From the NCBI RefSeq assembly GCF_001046635.1, contig NZ_KQ130457.1:191641-255640 (forward strand): 64,000 nucleotides of DNA, in the 5' to 3' direction. A program made the translations under genes and the position numbers. This DNA comes from Novosphingobium barchaimii LL02. GTDB taxonomy: Bacteria > Pseudomonadota > Alphaproteobacteria > Sphingomonadales > Sphingomonadaceae. The notes under the pieces are model-generated. The model was not told the DNA's origin and searched no databases. It worked only from the letters and a program-made list of their open reading frames with translations. Positions 1 to 9,211 of this stretch are shown here, in pieces. Within the stretch, counting starts at the first letter, position 1. Every line of letters starts with the position of its first letter.

Positions 1-80
1 TGAGCCGGTGACAGGGGCGGCGGCACCCAGGCGCCGCTGCCCCATTTTCTTGCTTTCGTCCTGAGGGGGGCGCTTTCACA

Positions 81-1301
81 ATGAAGAAGATAACAGAAGC
101 GGCGGCCGCGTTCGCCGTCGGCGGGATAGCTTGCGCCGCGTCCGCGCAAGGCCAGGAGATCACCGTCAAGCCGCTCGCGGAAGCACGGGTGCGCTACGAG
201 CACGTCGATCAGGACGGCATCGCCGCCAAGGGCGACGCGCTCACCGTGCGGGTGCGCGGTGGGGCGCAGGCCAGCAGCGGGGCCTTGAGCGTCGCCGTGG
301 TCGCGCAAGGCAACCTGGCGGTTGTCGATGACTACTACGACGGGCTGAACGGCGCTGCTACGCGGCCGCTGGTTGCCGATCCGCAGAACGTGGCGCTTTA
401 CATCGCGCAGTTGCAGTACAGGGCGAAGGGCGTGACGCTGACCGCCGGGCGCCAGAAGATTGCGCTGGATGACGAGCGCTTCGTCGGCAATGTCGGCTTT
501 CGTGACAATGCGCAGACTTTTGATGCGGTGCGTGCCGAGCTTGCCCCGGCCAAGGGGCTGAAGCTCGACGTTTCCTATGTTTGGAGCGTTCGCACGATCT
601 GGGGCATCGACGGCAATGCCGCGCGCCAGCAGGCAGTCAGCGGGGACAATGTGCTCGCCAACCTGTCATGGGAGACGCCGCTGGGCACGCTGACGGGGTT
701 CGCCTATCTTGTCGACCAGGACGAAGCGGCGGTGCAGGCTTTCCGTCTTTCGAGCCAGACTTATGGCGCGCGGCTGGCGGGCTCGCGGGCTTTCGGCAAG
801 GCGGTGAAGTTGATCTGGCAGGCAAGCTACGCGCGCCAGTCAGACTGGCGCCGCAACCCGAACGACTACAGCGCCACCTACTGGCTGGCCGATGTGACGC
901 TTGACCTGAAGGGCTGGAAGATAGGCGGCGGCTACGAAGTTCTCGGCGCTGACAAGGGCGCGGCTCTGACGAGCTTCCAGACGCCGCTGGGCACCAATTT
1001 CAAGTTCCAGGGATGGGCGGACAAGTTCCTCACGACGCCTGCGAACGGCGTGCGCGATCGTTACATCGGCGGCGGGTATGGCGCAAAGCAGATGGGAGGG
1101 CTCTCCGCTGTCATTTTGCAGGCAACCTGGCACCGCTTCGACAGCGACCGGTCGGACCAGCACTACGGCAATGAAATCAATCTCCTCGCCTCGGCAAAAC
1201 TGCGCAAGACGACGGTCGCCTTGCGCTATGCCCACTACGACGCCAAGGCGCTGAGCGCCGATGCCGACAAGGTCTGGGTCCAGCTCGACTGGGCGATCTG
1301 A
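81..1301 (+). CDS. Outer-membrane porin, alginate-export-like, at head of nitrate assimilation block
   Basis: 406 aa. The first 22 or so residues look like a signal peptide ending near ASAQG. The rest is rich in alternating aromatic/polar strands (for example RVRYEHVD, VTLTAGRQKIALDDERFVG) and ends in an aromatic-rich final strand (VWVQLDWAI), as in a beta-barrel. Overall character fits the Alginate_exp porin family, which is often found beside nitrate/nitrite assimilation genes in sphingomonads, so passage of nitrate or another small anion is a reasonable inference. The start has a purine-rich GAGGGGGG upstream. It precedes nirB by 228 bases holding a strong hairpin, so it may be separately controlled. 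Substrate is unproven. Confidence 0.75.
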   Translation: MKKITEAAAAFAVGGIACAASAQGQEITVKPLAEARVRYEHVDQDGIAAKGDALTVRVRGGAQASSGALSVAVVAQGNLAVVDDYYDGLNGAATRPLVADPQNVALYIAQLQYRAKGVTLTAGRQKIALDDERFVGNVGFRDNAQTFDAVRAELAPAKGLKLDVSYVWSVRTIWGIDGNAARQQAVSGDNVLANLSWETPLGTLTGFAYLVDQDEAAVQAFRLSSQTYGARLAGSRAFGKAVKLIWQASYARQSDWRRNPNDYSATYWLADVTLDLKGWKIGGGYEVLGADKGAALTSFQTPLGTNFKFQGWADKFLTTPANGVRDRYIGGGYGAKQMGGLSAVILQATWHRFDSDRSDQHYGNEINLLASAKLRKTTVALRYAHYDAKALSADADKVWVQLDWAI

Positions 1302-1314
1302 CGAATTGCGTGAC

Positions 1315-1377
1315 GGAATCGCTTGAGCATTCGGGCGATTCCATTTATGTTGCACTGCAAGGGACAGCGTTGTCCTT
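1315..1377 (+). promoter_or_regulatory. Tandem hairpins in the nirB leader, candidate ANTAR (NasT/NasR-type) target
   Basis: Hairpin 1 pairs GGAATCGC (1315-1322) with GCGATTCC (1335-1342) and can extend inward to a six-base loop AGCATT (1326-1331). Hairpin 2 pairs 1360-1365 with 1372-1377 around a six-base loop AGCGTT (1366-1371). Two successive hexaloops beginning with A, followed by a terminator hairpin in front of a nitrate/nitrite reductase operon, resemble the RNA targets of ANTAR antiterminators. Loop 2 has the expected A1 and G4; loop 1 has A at position 4. No nasT gene lies in the window. Confidence 0.45.
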
Positions 1378-1429
1378 CAAAACCGCCGAAATGTCCCACT
1401 GACGGGGCGTGTAGGCACCAAATGATGGC

Positions 1430-1482
1430 AAGGCCGCCATCCTGACCCCCGGTTTCGCGCCGGGGGTCAGGATGGCGGCCTT
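1430..1482 (+). terminator. Strong terminator/attenuator hairpin before nirB
   Basis: A perfect 23-bp inverted repeat (arms 1430-1452 and 1460-1482) with a seven-base loop TTTCGCG, followed by TTTT. It lies 47 bases upstream of the nirB start, so it would either end porin transcription or act as an attenuator in the nirB leader. The T run is short. Confidence 0.75.
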
Positions 1483-1529
1483 TTCTCGTTTTCAACTCCT
1501 TTTCCCATGACACTGCCGGAGTTTCGTAC

Positions 1530-4064
1530 ATGGACTTTCAGGACGGGATCGAACCCACCGCCGAATACGAGGATACGCTGATCGTCCCGAGCGACGATGT
1601 GCGCGAACATCTCGTGGTCGTCGGCAACGGTATGGCAGGCTGCCGCGCGGTCGAGGAATTGCTGGCGCGCGACGCGGACCGCTACCGCGTGACCATCTTC
1701 GGCGCCGAACCGTATGTGAACTACAACCGCATCATGCTGTCGCCTGTGCTGGCAGGGGAGAAGACTTTCGATCAGATCGTCATCAACACCCGCGAATGGT
1801 ACGACGATAACGGCATCGACCTCATCACCGCCGACCCCGTCGCAGCGATCGACCGGGGCGCGAAAACCGTTACGTCGCGCTCGGGCCGGACGGTCCATTA
1901 CGACCGCCTGCTGATCGCGACGGGCTCCGATCCCTTCATTATCCCGGTCCCCGGCAAGGACCTGCCCGGCGTCATTTCGTTCCGCGACATGAACGACGTG
2001 GACGCCATGTTGGCCGCCGCGGAAATGGGCAAGGCGGCAGGTGGCGGCTCGGCGGTGGTCATCGGCGGCGGCCTTCTTGGCCTTGAAGCTGCACATGGCC
2101 TGACCCTGCGGGGCATGAAGGTCACAGTCATCCACCTGATGCCCACGCTGATGGAGCGCCAGCTGGACGAGGCGGCTGGCTGGCTGCTCAAGTCCGCGCT
2201 GGAGGGCAGGGGCCAGACGATCCTTACCGGCGCGGACACCGCCGAGATTTACGGCGAGGGCAAGGTCGAGGGCGTGCGCCTCAAGGACGGGCGCGACATC
2301 CCGGCCAGCCTAGTGGTCATGGCGGTAGGCATCCGCCCCGCGGTGGCCCTTGCGCGTGAGGCCGGGCTGGACATCGGGCGGGGCATCAAGGTCGACGACC
2401 ACATGGTCACCAGCGACCCCTTCGTGCTAGCGGTCGGCGAATGCGTGGAGCATGACGGCAACGTCTACGGCCTCGTCGCGCCGCTGTGGGACATGTGCCG
2501 TAGCCTGGCCGATGGCCTGACCGACCGCCACACCGGCTATCGCGGCTCCGTCACCTCGACCAAGCTGAAGGTCGCCGGGCTGGACGTGTTCTCGGCTGGC
2601 GATTTTTCGGGCGGTGAGGGCTGCGAGGATATCGTGCTGCGCGACGCGGCGCGCGGTGTCTACAAGCGCGTGGTGGTGAAGGATGATCGGATCGTCGGCG
2701 CCGTGCTTTACGGCGATACGGCGGACGGCGGCTGGTACTTCGATCTCCTCAAAAAAGGCGAGGATGTTGCGGAAGTTCGCGATCTGCTGATCTTCGGGCA
2801 GGCCTATGCGGTCCTTGGCGCCTCGGGAGGGGGCGCGCTGGACCCTAAGGCGGCCGTTGCGGCGCTCTCGGCAGATGCCGAGATCTGCGGTTGCAACGGC
2901 GTTTCCAAGGGTCAGGTCGTCGGCTGCATCGAGGCGGGGGCATGCAGTCTGGATGCCGTGCGTACCACCTGCAAGGCTTCGGCCAGCTGCGGGCAGTGCA
3001 CCGGCCTTGTCGAGAGCCTGCTTGCGCTGACGCTGGGCGAGGAGGTCGAGTCCGGTCCCAAGACCCTGTGCAAGTGCACCAGCTTCACTCACGAAGATGT
3101 GCGCCGCGAGATCGTTGCGCAGGACATGCGCTCTATCCCCGAGGTGATGCACAAGCTGCACTGGTCGACGCCGGACGGGTGCTCGTCGTGCCGCCCGGCG
3201 CTCAACTACTACTTGCTCTGCGCGCTGCCCGGCGAATACGTCGACGACCAGCAGAGCCGTTTCGTCAACGAGCGCATGCACGCCAACATCCAGAAGGACG
3301 GCACCTATTCGGTCGTTCCGCGCATGTGGGGCGGCCTCACCAACCCGCGCGAACTGCGGGCCATCGCGGATGTGGTGGAGAAGTACGATGCGCCAATGGT
3401 GAAGGTAACCGGCGGCCAGCGCCTCGACATCTTCGGGATCAGGAAGGAGGACTTGCCCGCCGTCTGGGCGGACCTCAACGCCGCCGGTATGGTTTCCGGC
3501 CATGCCTATGGCAAGTCGCTGCGCACGGTGAAGACCTGTGTTGGTTCGGAATGGTGCCGCTTCGGCACTCAGGATTCCACGGGCCTCGGCGTGAAGACCG
3601 AGCGGATGACCTGGGGCAGCTGGATGCCGCACAAGTTCAAGATCGCGGTCTCGGGCTGCCCGCGTAACTGCGCGGAGGCGACCATCAAGGACTTCGGCGT
3701 GGTCTGCGTGGATTCGGGCTACGAACTGAGCGTGGGTGGTAATGGCGGCATCAAGGTGCGCGCTACCGACTTCCTGTGCAAGGTGGCGACCGAGGAGGAG
3801 GCGCTCGAATACTGCGCTGCCTTCATCCAGGTTTACCGCGAGGAAGCGCGCTATCTGGAACGCACCGCGCCGTGGATAGAGCGGGTCGGCGTCGAATACG
3901 TGAAGTCCCGCGTGGTCGATGACGAGGCAGGCCGCAAGATGCTGGCCGAACGGTTCCTCTATTCGCAGAAATTCAGCCAGGACGATCCTTGGGCGGAACG
4001 CGCCTCGGGCGATCGCACCGACCTGCACCAGCATCTCGAACCCCTCAGCATCGCGGCGGAGTGA
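1530..4064 (+). CDS. nirB: Assimilatory nitrite reductase [NAD(P)H], large subunit
   Basis: 844 aa, normal length for NirB. It reduces nitrite to ammonium in the cytoplasm. Order of parts: N-terminal FAD/NAD(P)H oxidoreductase (VVVGNGMAGCRAVEEL near residue 30; VVIGGGLLGLEAAHGL near 177), BFD-like [2Fe-2S] domains near 450-550 (CGCNGVSKG, CKASASCGQCTG, CKCTSF, CSSCRPALNYY), then the siroheme/[4Fe-4S] half with C-x5-C at CVGSEWCRFG (about residue 668) and C-x3-C at SGCPRNC (about 707). All cluster ligands are visible. CGGAG precedes the ATG. nirD starts 5 bases after its stop, so the two are co-transcribed. Regulation is probably through the hairpin leader upstream. Confidence 0.97.
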   Translation: MDFQDGIEPTAEYEDTLIVPSDDVREHLVVVGNGMAGCRAVEELLARDADRYRVTIFGAEPYVNYNRIMLSPVLAGEKTFDQIVINTREWYDDNGIDLITADPVAAIDRGAKTVTSRSGRTVHYDRLLIATGSDPFIIPVPGKDLPGVISFRDMNDVDAMLAAAEMGKAAGGGSAVVIGGGLLGLEAAHGLTLRGMKVTVIHLMPTLMERQLDEAAGWLLKSALEGRGQTILTGADTAEIYGEGKVEGVRLKDGRDIPASLVVMAVGIRPAVALAREAGLDIGRGIKVDDHMVTSDPFVLAVGECVEHDGNVYGLVAPLWDMCRSLADGLTDRHTGYRGSVTSTKLKVAGLDVFSAGDFSGGEGCEDIVLRDAARGVYKRVVVKDDRIVGAVLYGDTADGGWYFDLLKKGEDVAEVRDLLIFGQAYAVLGASGGGALDPKAAVAALSADAEICGCNGVSKGQVVGCIEAGACSLDAVRTTCKASASCGQCTGLVESLLALTLGEEVESGPKTLCKCTSFTHEDVRREIVAQDMRSIPEVMHKLHWSTPDGCSSCRPALNYYLLCALPGEYVDDQQSRFVNERMHANIQKDGTYSVVPRMWGGLTNPRELRAIADVVEKYDAPMVKVTGGQRLDIFGIRKEDLPAVWADLNAAGMVSGHAYGKSLRTVKTCVGSEWCRFGTQDSTGLGVKTERMTWGSWMPHKFKIAVSGCPRNCAEATIKDFGVVCVDSGYELSVGGNGGIKVRATDFLCKVATEEEALEYCAAFIQVYREEARYLERTAPWIERVGVEYVKSRVVDDEAGRKMLAERFLYSQKFSQDDPWAERASGDRTDLHQHLEPLSIAAE

Positions 4065-4069
4065 ACACC

Positions 4070-4405
4070 ATGACCGACTGGATCGATATCGGAACCCTTG
4101 GCGACATTCCCCAGCGCGGCGCGCGCACCGTGCGCCTTGACGGGGAGCCGGAGATCGCCGTCTTCCGCACTGGCGACGACAGGGTCTTCGCGCTGATCAA
4201 CGAGTGCCCGCACAAGAAAGGACCGCTCAGCCAGGGCATCGTCCATGGGCATGCGGTTGCCTGCCCGCTGCACAACTGGAACATCTCGCTGGCCAGCGGC
4301 GAGGCGCAGGGGGCCGACAGCGGCTGCACCCCGACCATCGCCGTGCGCGAGGAGAACGGTCGTATCCTGCTGGCGCGTCCCCAAGCGATGAAGGACGCCG
4401 CCTGA
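4070..4405 (+). CDS. nirD: Nitrite reductase small subunit, Rieske type
   Basis: 111 aa. Small subunit of the NADH-dependent nitrite reductase. Unlike the enterobacterial protein, it keeps a full Rieske signature: C46-P-H48 (ECPHKKGPL) and C65-x2-H68 (ACPLHNW), so it should bind a [2Fe-2S] cluster. Start chosen at the ATG just after the nirB stop. Its TGA overlaps the nasA ATG by one base (TGATG), showing tight coupling of NirBD and NasA. Confidence 0.95.
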   Translation: MTDWIDIGTLGDIPQRGARTVRLDGEPEIAVFRTGDDRVFALINECPHKKGPLSQGIVHGHAVACPLHNWNISLASGEAQGADSGCTPTIAVREENGRILLARPQAMKDAA

Positions 4406-7038
4406 TGCGCGCGGCGGTCCGCACGACCTGCGCCTACTGCGGCGTGGGCTGCGGCATCTCCGCGACGCCCACGGGCGAGCGGGAGGTGACGATCCGGGGC
4501 GACGAAGCGCACCCGGCCAATGCGGGCCGCCTGTGCTCCAAGGGCACGCATCTGGGCGAGACGGTGGGGCTGGCCGGGCGGCTCCTCCACCCGATGATCG
4601 GCGAGAGGCGCGTGAAGTGGGACAAGGCGCTGGATCTCGTCGCGAAGCGCTTTCGCGACACCATCGCGCGGCATGGCCCGGACAGCGTAGCCTTCTACGT
4701 TTCGGGCCAGCTGCTGACCGAGGATTATTACGTCGCCAACAAGCTGATGAAGGGCTTCATCGGCTCCGCCAACATCGACACCAATTCGCGCCTGTGCATG
4801 TCGAGCGCGGTCGCCGGCCACAACCGCGCTTTCGGCGAGGATGTGGTGCCCGCCAGCTACGAGGATCTGGACAAGGCCGACCTTGTCGTCCTGGTCGGCT
4901 CGAATACCGCGTGGTGCCATCCGGTCGTCTACCAGCGCATCCAGGCTGCCCGCGCCGAGCGGGGCACGAAGCTGGTCGTCATAGATCCGCGCCGTACCGA
5001 AACCTGCGAAGGCGCGGACCTTCATCTGCCGCTGCGTCCCGGCAGCGACGTGGCGCTGATGAACGGGCTCCTCGCCTGGCTGGCCGAGCAGGGCATGGTC
5101 GACAAGGCGTTCATGGAGAGCCACGTCGAGGTGCCCGAGGGCTTTTGGGAGTATATCGCGGCGGGCCATGACCTGTGGACCACGGCGAAGACCTGCGACC
5201 TTAATCCCGCGCTGCTGCTGCGCTTTTACGAACTGTTCGCGGAAAACCCGCGAACTGTGACGATGTTCAGCCAGGGGATCAACCAGTCGATCCGGGGCAC
5301 CGATCAGGTCAATGCGATCATCAACGTCCACCTTGCGACCGGGCGTATCGGCCAGCCGGGCGCGGCGCCGTTCTCGATCACCGGCCAGCCCAATGCGATG
5401 GGCGGGCGCGAGGTCGGCGGGCTCGCCTCGACGCTGGCCGCGCACATGGACTTCGCCCCCGGGAACGTCGCCCGCGTCGGCCGCTTCTGGGCCGCACCGA
5501 CGATGGCGACGAAGCCGGGCCTCAAGGCTGTAGATATGTTCCGTGCCATCGGCGAGGGGCGCATCAAGGCGCTCTGGGTCATGGCGACCAACCCCGCCGT
5601 CTCGCTGCCCGATGCGGGCAATGTGCGCGCGGCGTTGGAGAAATGCCCCTTCGTCGTCGTCTCCGATGTCATCGCGAATACCGACACGACCGCCTATGCC
5701 GATGTGCGCTTCCCCGCCGCCGCATGGGGCGAGAAGGACGGGACCGTCACCAATTCGGAACGAATGATCAGCCGGCAGCGCCCGTTCATGGCGCTGCCCG
5801 GCGAGGCGAAGCCGGACTGGTGGATCGTCAAGGAAGTTGCCCGCCGCATGGGTCAGGGGCAGGGCTGGGGCAGCGCCTTCGCATATGACACGCCCGCGGA
5901 TATCTGGCGCGAACATGCGCGTCTGACCGCATACCAGAACGAGAGCCGGTATGGGGCCGCCCGCGTGCTCAACCTCGCCGCCTGTGCCGCGATCGGAAAC
6001 CCGGCCTATGATGCGATGGAGCCTTTTCGCTGGGGAGGCACGCCCTTTGCCGATGGGGTTTTTTCCACGCCGAGCGGGCGGGCGCGCATGCTCAAGGTTG
6101 GGCAGATGGATCTGCAGGCCCCGCTCGCGGACTGGCCGCTGACGCTCAACACCGGGCGCTACCGCGACCAGTGGCACACGATGACCCGTACGGGCCTCGC
6201 GCCCAAGCTGGCCCGCCACCGCGAGGAGCCGATGGTCGAGGTCCACCCCGCCGATGCCGCCGCGCTGGAGTTGAAGGAGGGCGACCTTGCCCGCGTCTCG
6301 ACGCCCCGGGGCAACAGCACCTTTCGCGTAATGCTCAGCGACGGCCAGCGTCCGGGCGAGATATTCACGCCGATCCATTGGACCGACCAGACTTCCACGG
6401 GCGGGCGCACAGGCGTGCTGGCGCGCCCGCTGGTCGATCCCCATTCAGGTCAACCGGGTTTCAAATCCACGCCCGCCGCGCTTGCCAGGGTGGAGACCGA
6501 GTGGAAGGGCTTCCTGATCCTGAGAGGCGACGAACCTGCCCGGGTCCCTTGCATGTGGGCCACGCGCATCGCGGTGACGGGCGGCGCGCTCTATGAGATC
6601 GCGGGCAACGGCGATCCCGCGCGCATCGAAGCCTGCCTGCCGAAAGGCGAACGCATTGAGGCTGTGGACCCGGCCCGCGGCACCCGCCGGGTTGCGGTGA
6701 TCGTGGAGGGGCGGCTGGCGGGCGTGCTGTTCGTCACCCGCAGCGGCCTCCTGCCTTCGCGCGACTGGCTGATCGGGCAACTCACGGCCCAGGGCGTGGG
6801 CGCTGCGGTGCTCGCCGCGCGCGGACCCGGTAGCCAGCCTGACAAGGGTGCGACCATCTGCGTGTGCTTCGACATCGGCCTCAACCAGATCGTCGCCGCA
6901 ATTCGCGAGCAGGCGCTGGTGGACGTGCCAGCCATTGGCAAGGCGATCGGCGCGGGAACCAATTGCGGTTCGTGCCGCCCCGCGCTCGCCAGGATACTCA
7001 CCCAGACCCATGAGGAGGCCCTCGATGCCGCAGAATGA
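4405..7038 (+). CDS. nasA: Assimilatory nitrate reductase, molybdopterin catalytic subunit with C-terminal BFD domain
   Basis: 877 aa. Reduces nitrate to nitrite in the cytoplasm using Mo-bis-MGD. The N-terminal [4Fe-4S] ligands are C9, C12, C16 and C44 (RTTCAYCGVGCGI, RLCSKG), followed by the molybdopterin oxidoreductase body and the molydopterin dinucleotide-binding domain (LTLNTGRYRDQWHTMTRTG). Residues about 815-877 form a BFD-like [2Fe-2S] domain (ICVCFDIGLNQI, GTNCGSCRPALARIL). This extra domain is typical of NasA and may receive electrons. No separate NasB/NasC reductase follows. Start is at the ATG overlapping the nirD stop; the 3' end overlaps cobA by 14 bases. Confidence 0.95.
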   Translation: MRAAVRTTCAYCGVGCGISATPTGEREVTIRGDEAHPANAGRLCSKGTHLGETVGLAGRLLHPMIGERRVKWDKALDLVAKRFRDTIARHGPDSVAFYVSGQLLTEDYYVANKLMKGFIGSANIDTNSRLCMSSAVAGHNRAFGEDVVPASYEDLDKADLVVLVGSNTAWCHPVVYQRIQAARAERGTKLVVIDPRRTETCEGADLHLPLRPGSDVALMNGLLAWLAEQGMVDKAFMESHVEVPEGFWEYIAAGHDLWTTAKTCDLNPALLLRFYELFAENPRTVTMFSQGINQSIRGTDQVNAIINVHLATGRIGQPGAAPFSITGQPNAMGGREVGGLASTLAAHMDFAPGNVARVGRFWAAPTMATKPGLKAVDMFRAIGEGRIKALWVMATNPAVSLPDAGNVRAALEKCPFVVVSDVIANTDTTAYADVRFPAAAWGEKDGTVTNSERMISRQRPFMALPGEAKPDWWIVKEVARRMGQGQGWGSAFAYDTPADIWREHARLTAYQNESRYGAARVLNLAACAAIGNPAYDAMEPFRWGGTPFADGVFSTPSGRARMLKVGQMDLQAPLADWPLTLNTGRYRDQWHTMTRTGLAPKLARHREEPMVEVHPADAAALELKEGDLARVSTPRGNSTFRVMLSDGQRPGEIFTPIHWTDQTSTGGRTGVLARPLVDPHSGQPGFKSTPAALARVETEWKGFLILRGDEPARVPCMWATRIAVTGGALYEIAGNGDPARIEACLPKGERIEAVDPARGTRRVAVIVEGRLAGVLFVTRSGLLPSRDWLIGQLTAQGVGAAVLAARGPGSQPDKGATICVCFDIGLNQIVAAIREQALVDVPAIGKAIGAGTNCGSCRPALARILTQTHEEALDAAE

Positions 7039-7837
7039 TTGCAAGCATGAGCTTATCGCCCCGGGCGAAGTCTGGCTGGTCGGCGCCGGACCGGGCGACC
7101 CGGACCTGCTTACGCGCAAGGCCGAAAAGCTGATCCTGGCCGCCGACGTGGTGTTCTACGATGCTCTCGTCGGGGCGGGCATCCTCGATCTGATCCCCGA
7201 TGGCGTCGAATGCGTCAGCGTCGGCAAGCGCTCGGGCCGCCATTCGAAGCACCAGCAGACTATCGACGAGATGCTTGTCGCCGCTGCGCTCGCCCAGAAA
7301 AGAGTGGTGCGCCTGAAGGGCGGTGATCCGGCGCTGTTCGCCCGCGCGAGCGAAGAGATTACAGCCTTGCGCAAGGTGGGCGTGCGGGTGCGCATCTGCC
7401 CGGGGATCACGGCGGCCAGCGCGGTAGCGGCATCGGCGGGGCTTTCACTTTCCCTGCGCGGTATCGCCCGCCGGGTCCAGTTCGTCACCGCGCACAGTCG
7501 CAATGGCCAGGCGCTCGATCTGGACTGGCATGCGCTGGCCGATCCCGCCTGCACGCTGGCGATTTACATGGGCCGCGAGGCCGCGCCGGAACTGAGCATG
7601 AAGCTCATCGCGGCCGGTCTGCCGGGATCGACCCCGGCCCTGATCGCCTGCGACGCATCGCTTCCGCAGGAACAGCAACTGCGGACCCGGCTCGACCTGC
7701 TGCCGCTGGTGGCGCAGGCCTTTGCCGCAGACCGTCCCACGCTGATCCTGATCGGCGAGGCCGCGGCGCAGGCTGACGGTACGGTTCCTGTCAGTTCGGC
7801 AGGGGCGGTGCCGGCGGCCTGCGAAGCGAGGGCGTAG
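7025..7837 (+). CDS. cobA: Uroporphyrinogen-III C-methyltransferase (siroheme/cobalamin precursor)
   Basis: 270 aa. SAM-dependent methylation of uroporphyrinogen III to precorrin-2, the branch-point precursor of siroheme needed by NirB. The family signatures are GEVWLVGAGPGDPDLLTRKA at the N terminus and VRLKGGDPALFARASEE in the middle. It is the single methyltransferase domain: there is no CysG-type dehydrogenase/ferrochelatase part, which must be encoded elsewhere. ATG lies inside the end of nasA (14-base overlap), indicating translational coupling. The ring-methylation role is well established for the family; a siroheme rather than B12 role is inferred from the neighbours. Confidence 0.93.
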   Translation: MPQNDCKHELIAPGEVWLVGAGPGDPDLLTRKAEKLILAADVVFYDALVGAGILDLIPDGVECVSVGKRSGRHSKHQQTIDEMLVAAALAQKRVVRLKGGDPALFARASEEITALRKVGVRVRICPGITAASAVAASAGLSLSLRGIARRVQFVTAHSRNGQALDLDWHALADPACTLAIYMGREAAPELSMKLIAAGLPGSTPALIACDASLPQEQQLRTRLDLLPLVAQAFAADRPTLILIGEAAAQADGTVPVSSAGAVPAACEARA

Positions 7838-7841
7838 CAGG

Positions 7842-9065
7842 ATGGCAACGGCGCCCGAACTGCCTTGTTATGCCGCCACCGGCTTCGCGGATGCTCAGGC
7901 GATGGTGCGGGCAAACTGTGCGCCGCTGGGGATCGAGTGGGTTCCGCTTGCAAAGGCGGGACGCCGCGTTCTGGCATCCGACGCCGTGGCGCAGATCGAT
8001 TCGCCCAGGCGCGACAGCGCGGCGATGGACGGGTTCGCCGTCAGGTCGCAGGATCTGGTCGATGATTTTACGCGCCTTTCCTTGCAGGGGGAAAGCGTTG
8101 CCGGAGGCAGCCATCCTGAGCGGCTGTGTGCCGGCACTGCCATCAGGATATCAACCGGCGCACCGATGCCGCCGGGGGCCGACCGCGTTGTGATGCGGGA
8201 ACGCGCCCGCGTCGAAGGGGGCACGGTAATTGTCCCGAAGATGGCGGGAAAGTCGCACGTAAGGCCGCGCGCATCCGATTTTGTGCGCGGCACGGCATTG
8301 CTCCCTGCAGGTACGCGGATGGACCCGCGTGCGATGGTGGTCGCTGCTGCAGCCGATATCGAAAGGCTTCCTGTCTGGCGCCAGCCTCTCCTGCGGGTCA
8401 TCACCAACGGCGATGAACTTGTCGCCCCCGGCAATGCCGGGCCGAACATCGATGCCATCCCCGACAGTCTGAGCGAGGCCCTGTTGCTGATGGCGCGGCA
8501 ATGGGGGGCAAAGCCGCTGGGCGCACTGCGATCGATAGACCGGATAGAGGGCCTGAAGGCAATCGCGCGGCAGGCATTGGAGGATGCGGACCTGATCGTC
8601 GTGGCAGGCGGGGCCTCGCAGGGCCACCGTGACCTCGCCCGGACGGCGATGATGCCGCTGGGACTGCGCATCTCTTTCGCGGGTGTGGCGATGAAGCCGG
8701 GCAAGCCGCTATGGTACGGGATGATCGGCCGGACCCACATCCTGGGCCTTCCCGGAAACCCTACCGCTGCTCTCACCGCTGCGCGTCTGTTTCTGGCTCC
8801 GATGATCTGCGCACTGGCGGGAAAAGGCTTCGACCACGCCCTGCGCTGGCGCGAGCGCAGGCTGCTCCACGACGTTCCGGCCGGAAGCGATCGCGACCAG
8901 TTCCTCTGCGGCGTCTCGGACATAACGGGAGACGCGGTAAGTGTCATCGAGCGTCAGCAGGCATCGAACCAGATGATGCTTGCCCGCGCAGACATGCTCG
9001 TCGAACGATGCGCGGGCGCTGCTCCGGCCAAAGCCGGGGATATGCTGCGATGTCTGCGCTTCTGA
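7842..9065 (+). CDS. moeA: Molybdopterin molybdenumtransferase
   Basis: 407 aa. Inserts molybdate into adenylylated molybdopterin, giving the Mo cofactor used by NasA. Seen: SPRRDSAAMDGFAV near residue 50, STGAPMPPGAD, the MoCF-binding stretch VITNGDELVAPG and GGASQGHRDL, and GLPGNPTAAL near residue 310, followed by the C-terminal domain. It starts 4 bases after the cobA stop and is the last gene of the nitrate operon. Placing moeA here supplies cofactor with the enzyme; a housekeeping copy may exist elsewhere. Confidence 0.93.
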   Translation: MATAPELPCYAATGFADAQAMVRANCAPLGIEWVPLAKAGRRVLASDAVAQIDSPRRDSAAMDGFAVRSQDLVDDFTRLSLQGESVAGGSHPERLCAGTAIRISTGAPMPPGADRVVMRERARVEGGTVIVPKMAGKSHVRPRASDFVRGTALLPAGTRMDPRAMVVAAAADIERLPVWRQPLLRVITNGDELVAPGNAGPNIDAIPDSLSEALLLMARQWGAKPLGALRSIDRIEGLKAIARQALEDADLIVVAGGASQGHRDLARTAMMPLGLRISFAGVAMKPGKPLWYGMIGRTHILGLPGNPTAALTAARLFLAPMICALAGKGFDHALRWRERRLLHDVPAGSDRDQFLCGVSDITGDAVSVIERQQASNQMMLARADMLVERCAGAAPAKAGDMLRCLRF

Positions 9066-9211
9066 TTTGTCCGTGCGCCCTGCAATCATAGCTGAAGAAT
9101 ATCCCGCCGCTTCGGCATCGGATAGGGTCGATGCGGTGATCGTTCGCGGCAGGTAACGGCGGCACTTCGGAGCGTACCTGATCTGCGCGGTTCCGGCGCC
9201 GGGGCGGGGCG

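Noticed and set aside
2427-4034. Long minus-strand open frame opposite nirB
   Set aside because: Antisense shadow of a conserved gene in high-GC DNA; translation is Arg/His/Ala-rich and matches no family.
4045-6444. 799-codon minus-strand open frame opposite nirD/nasA
   Set aside because: Same reason; nasA on the plus strand has full cofactor motifs throughout.
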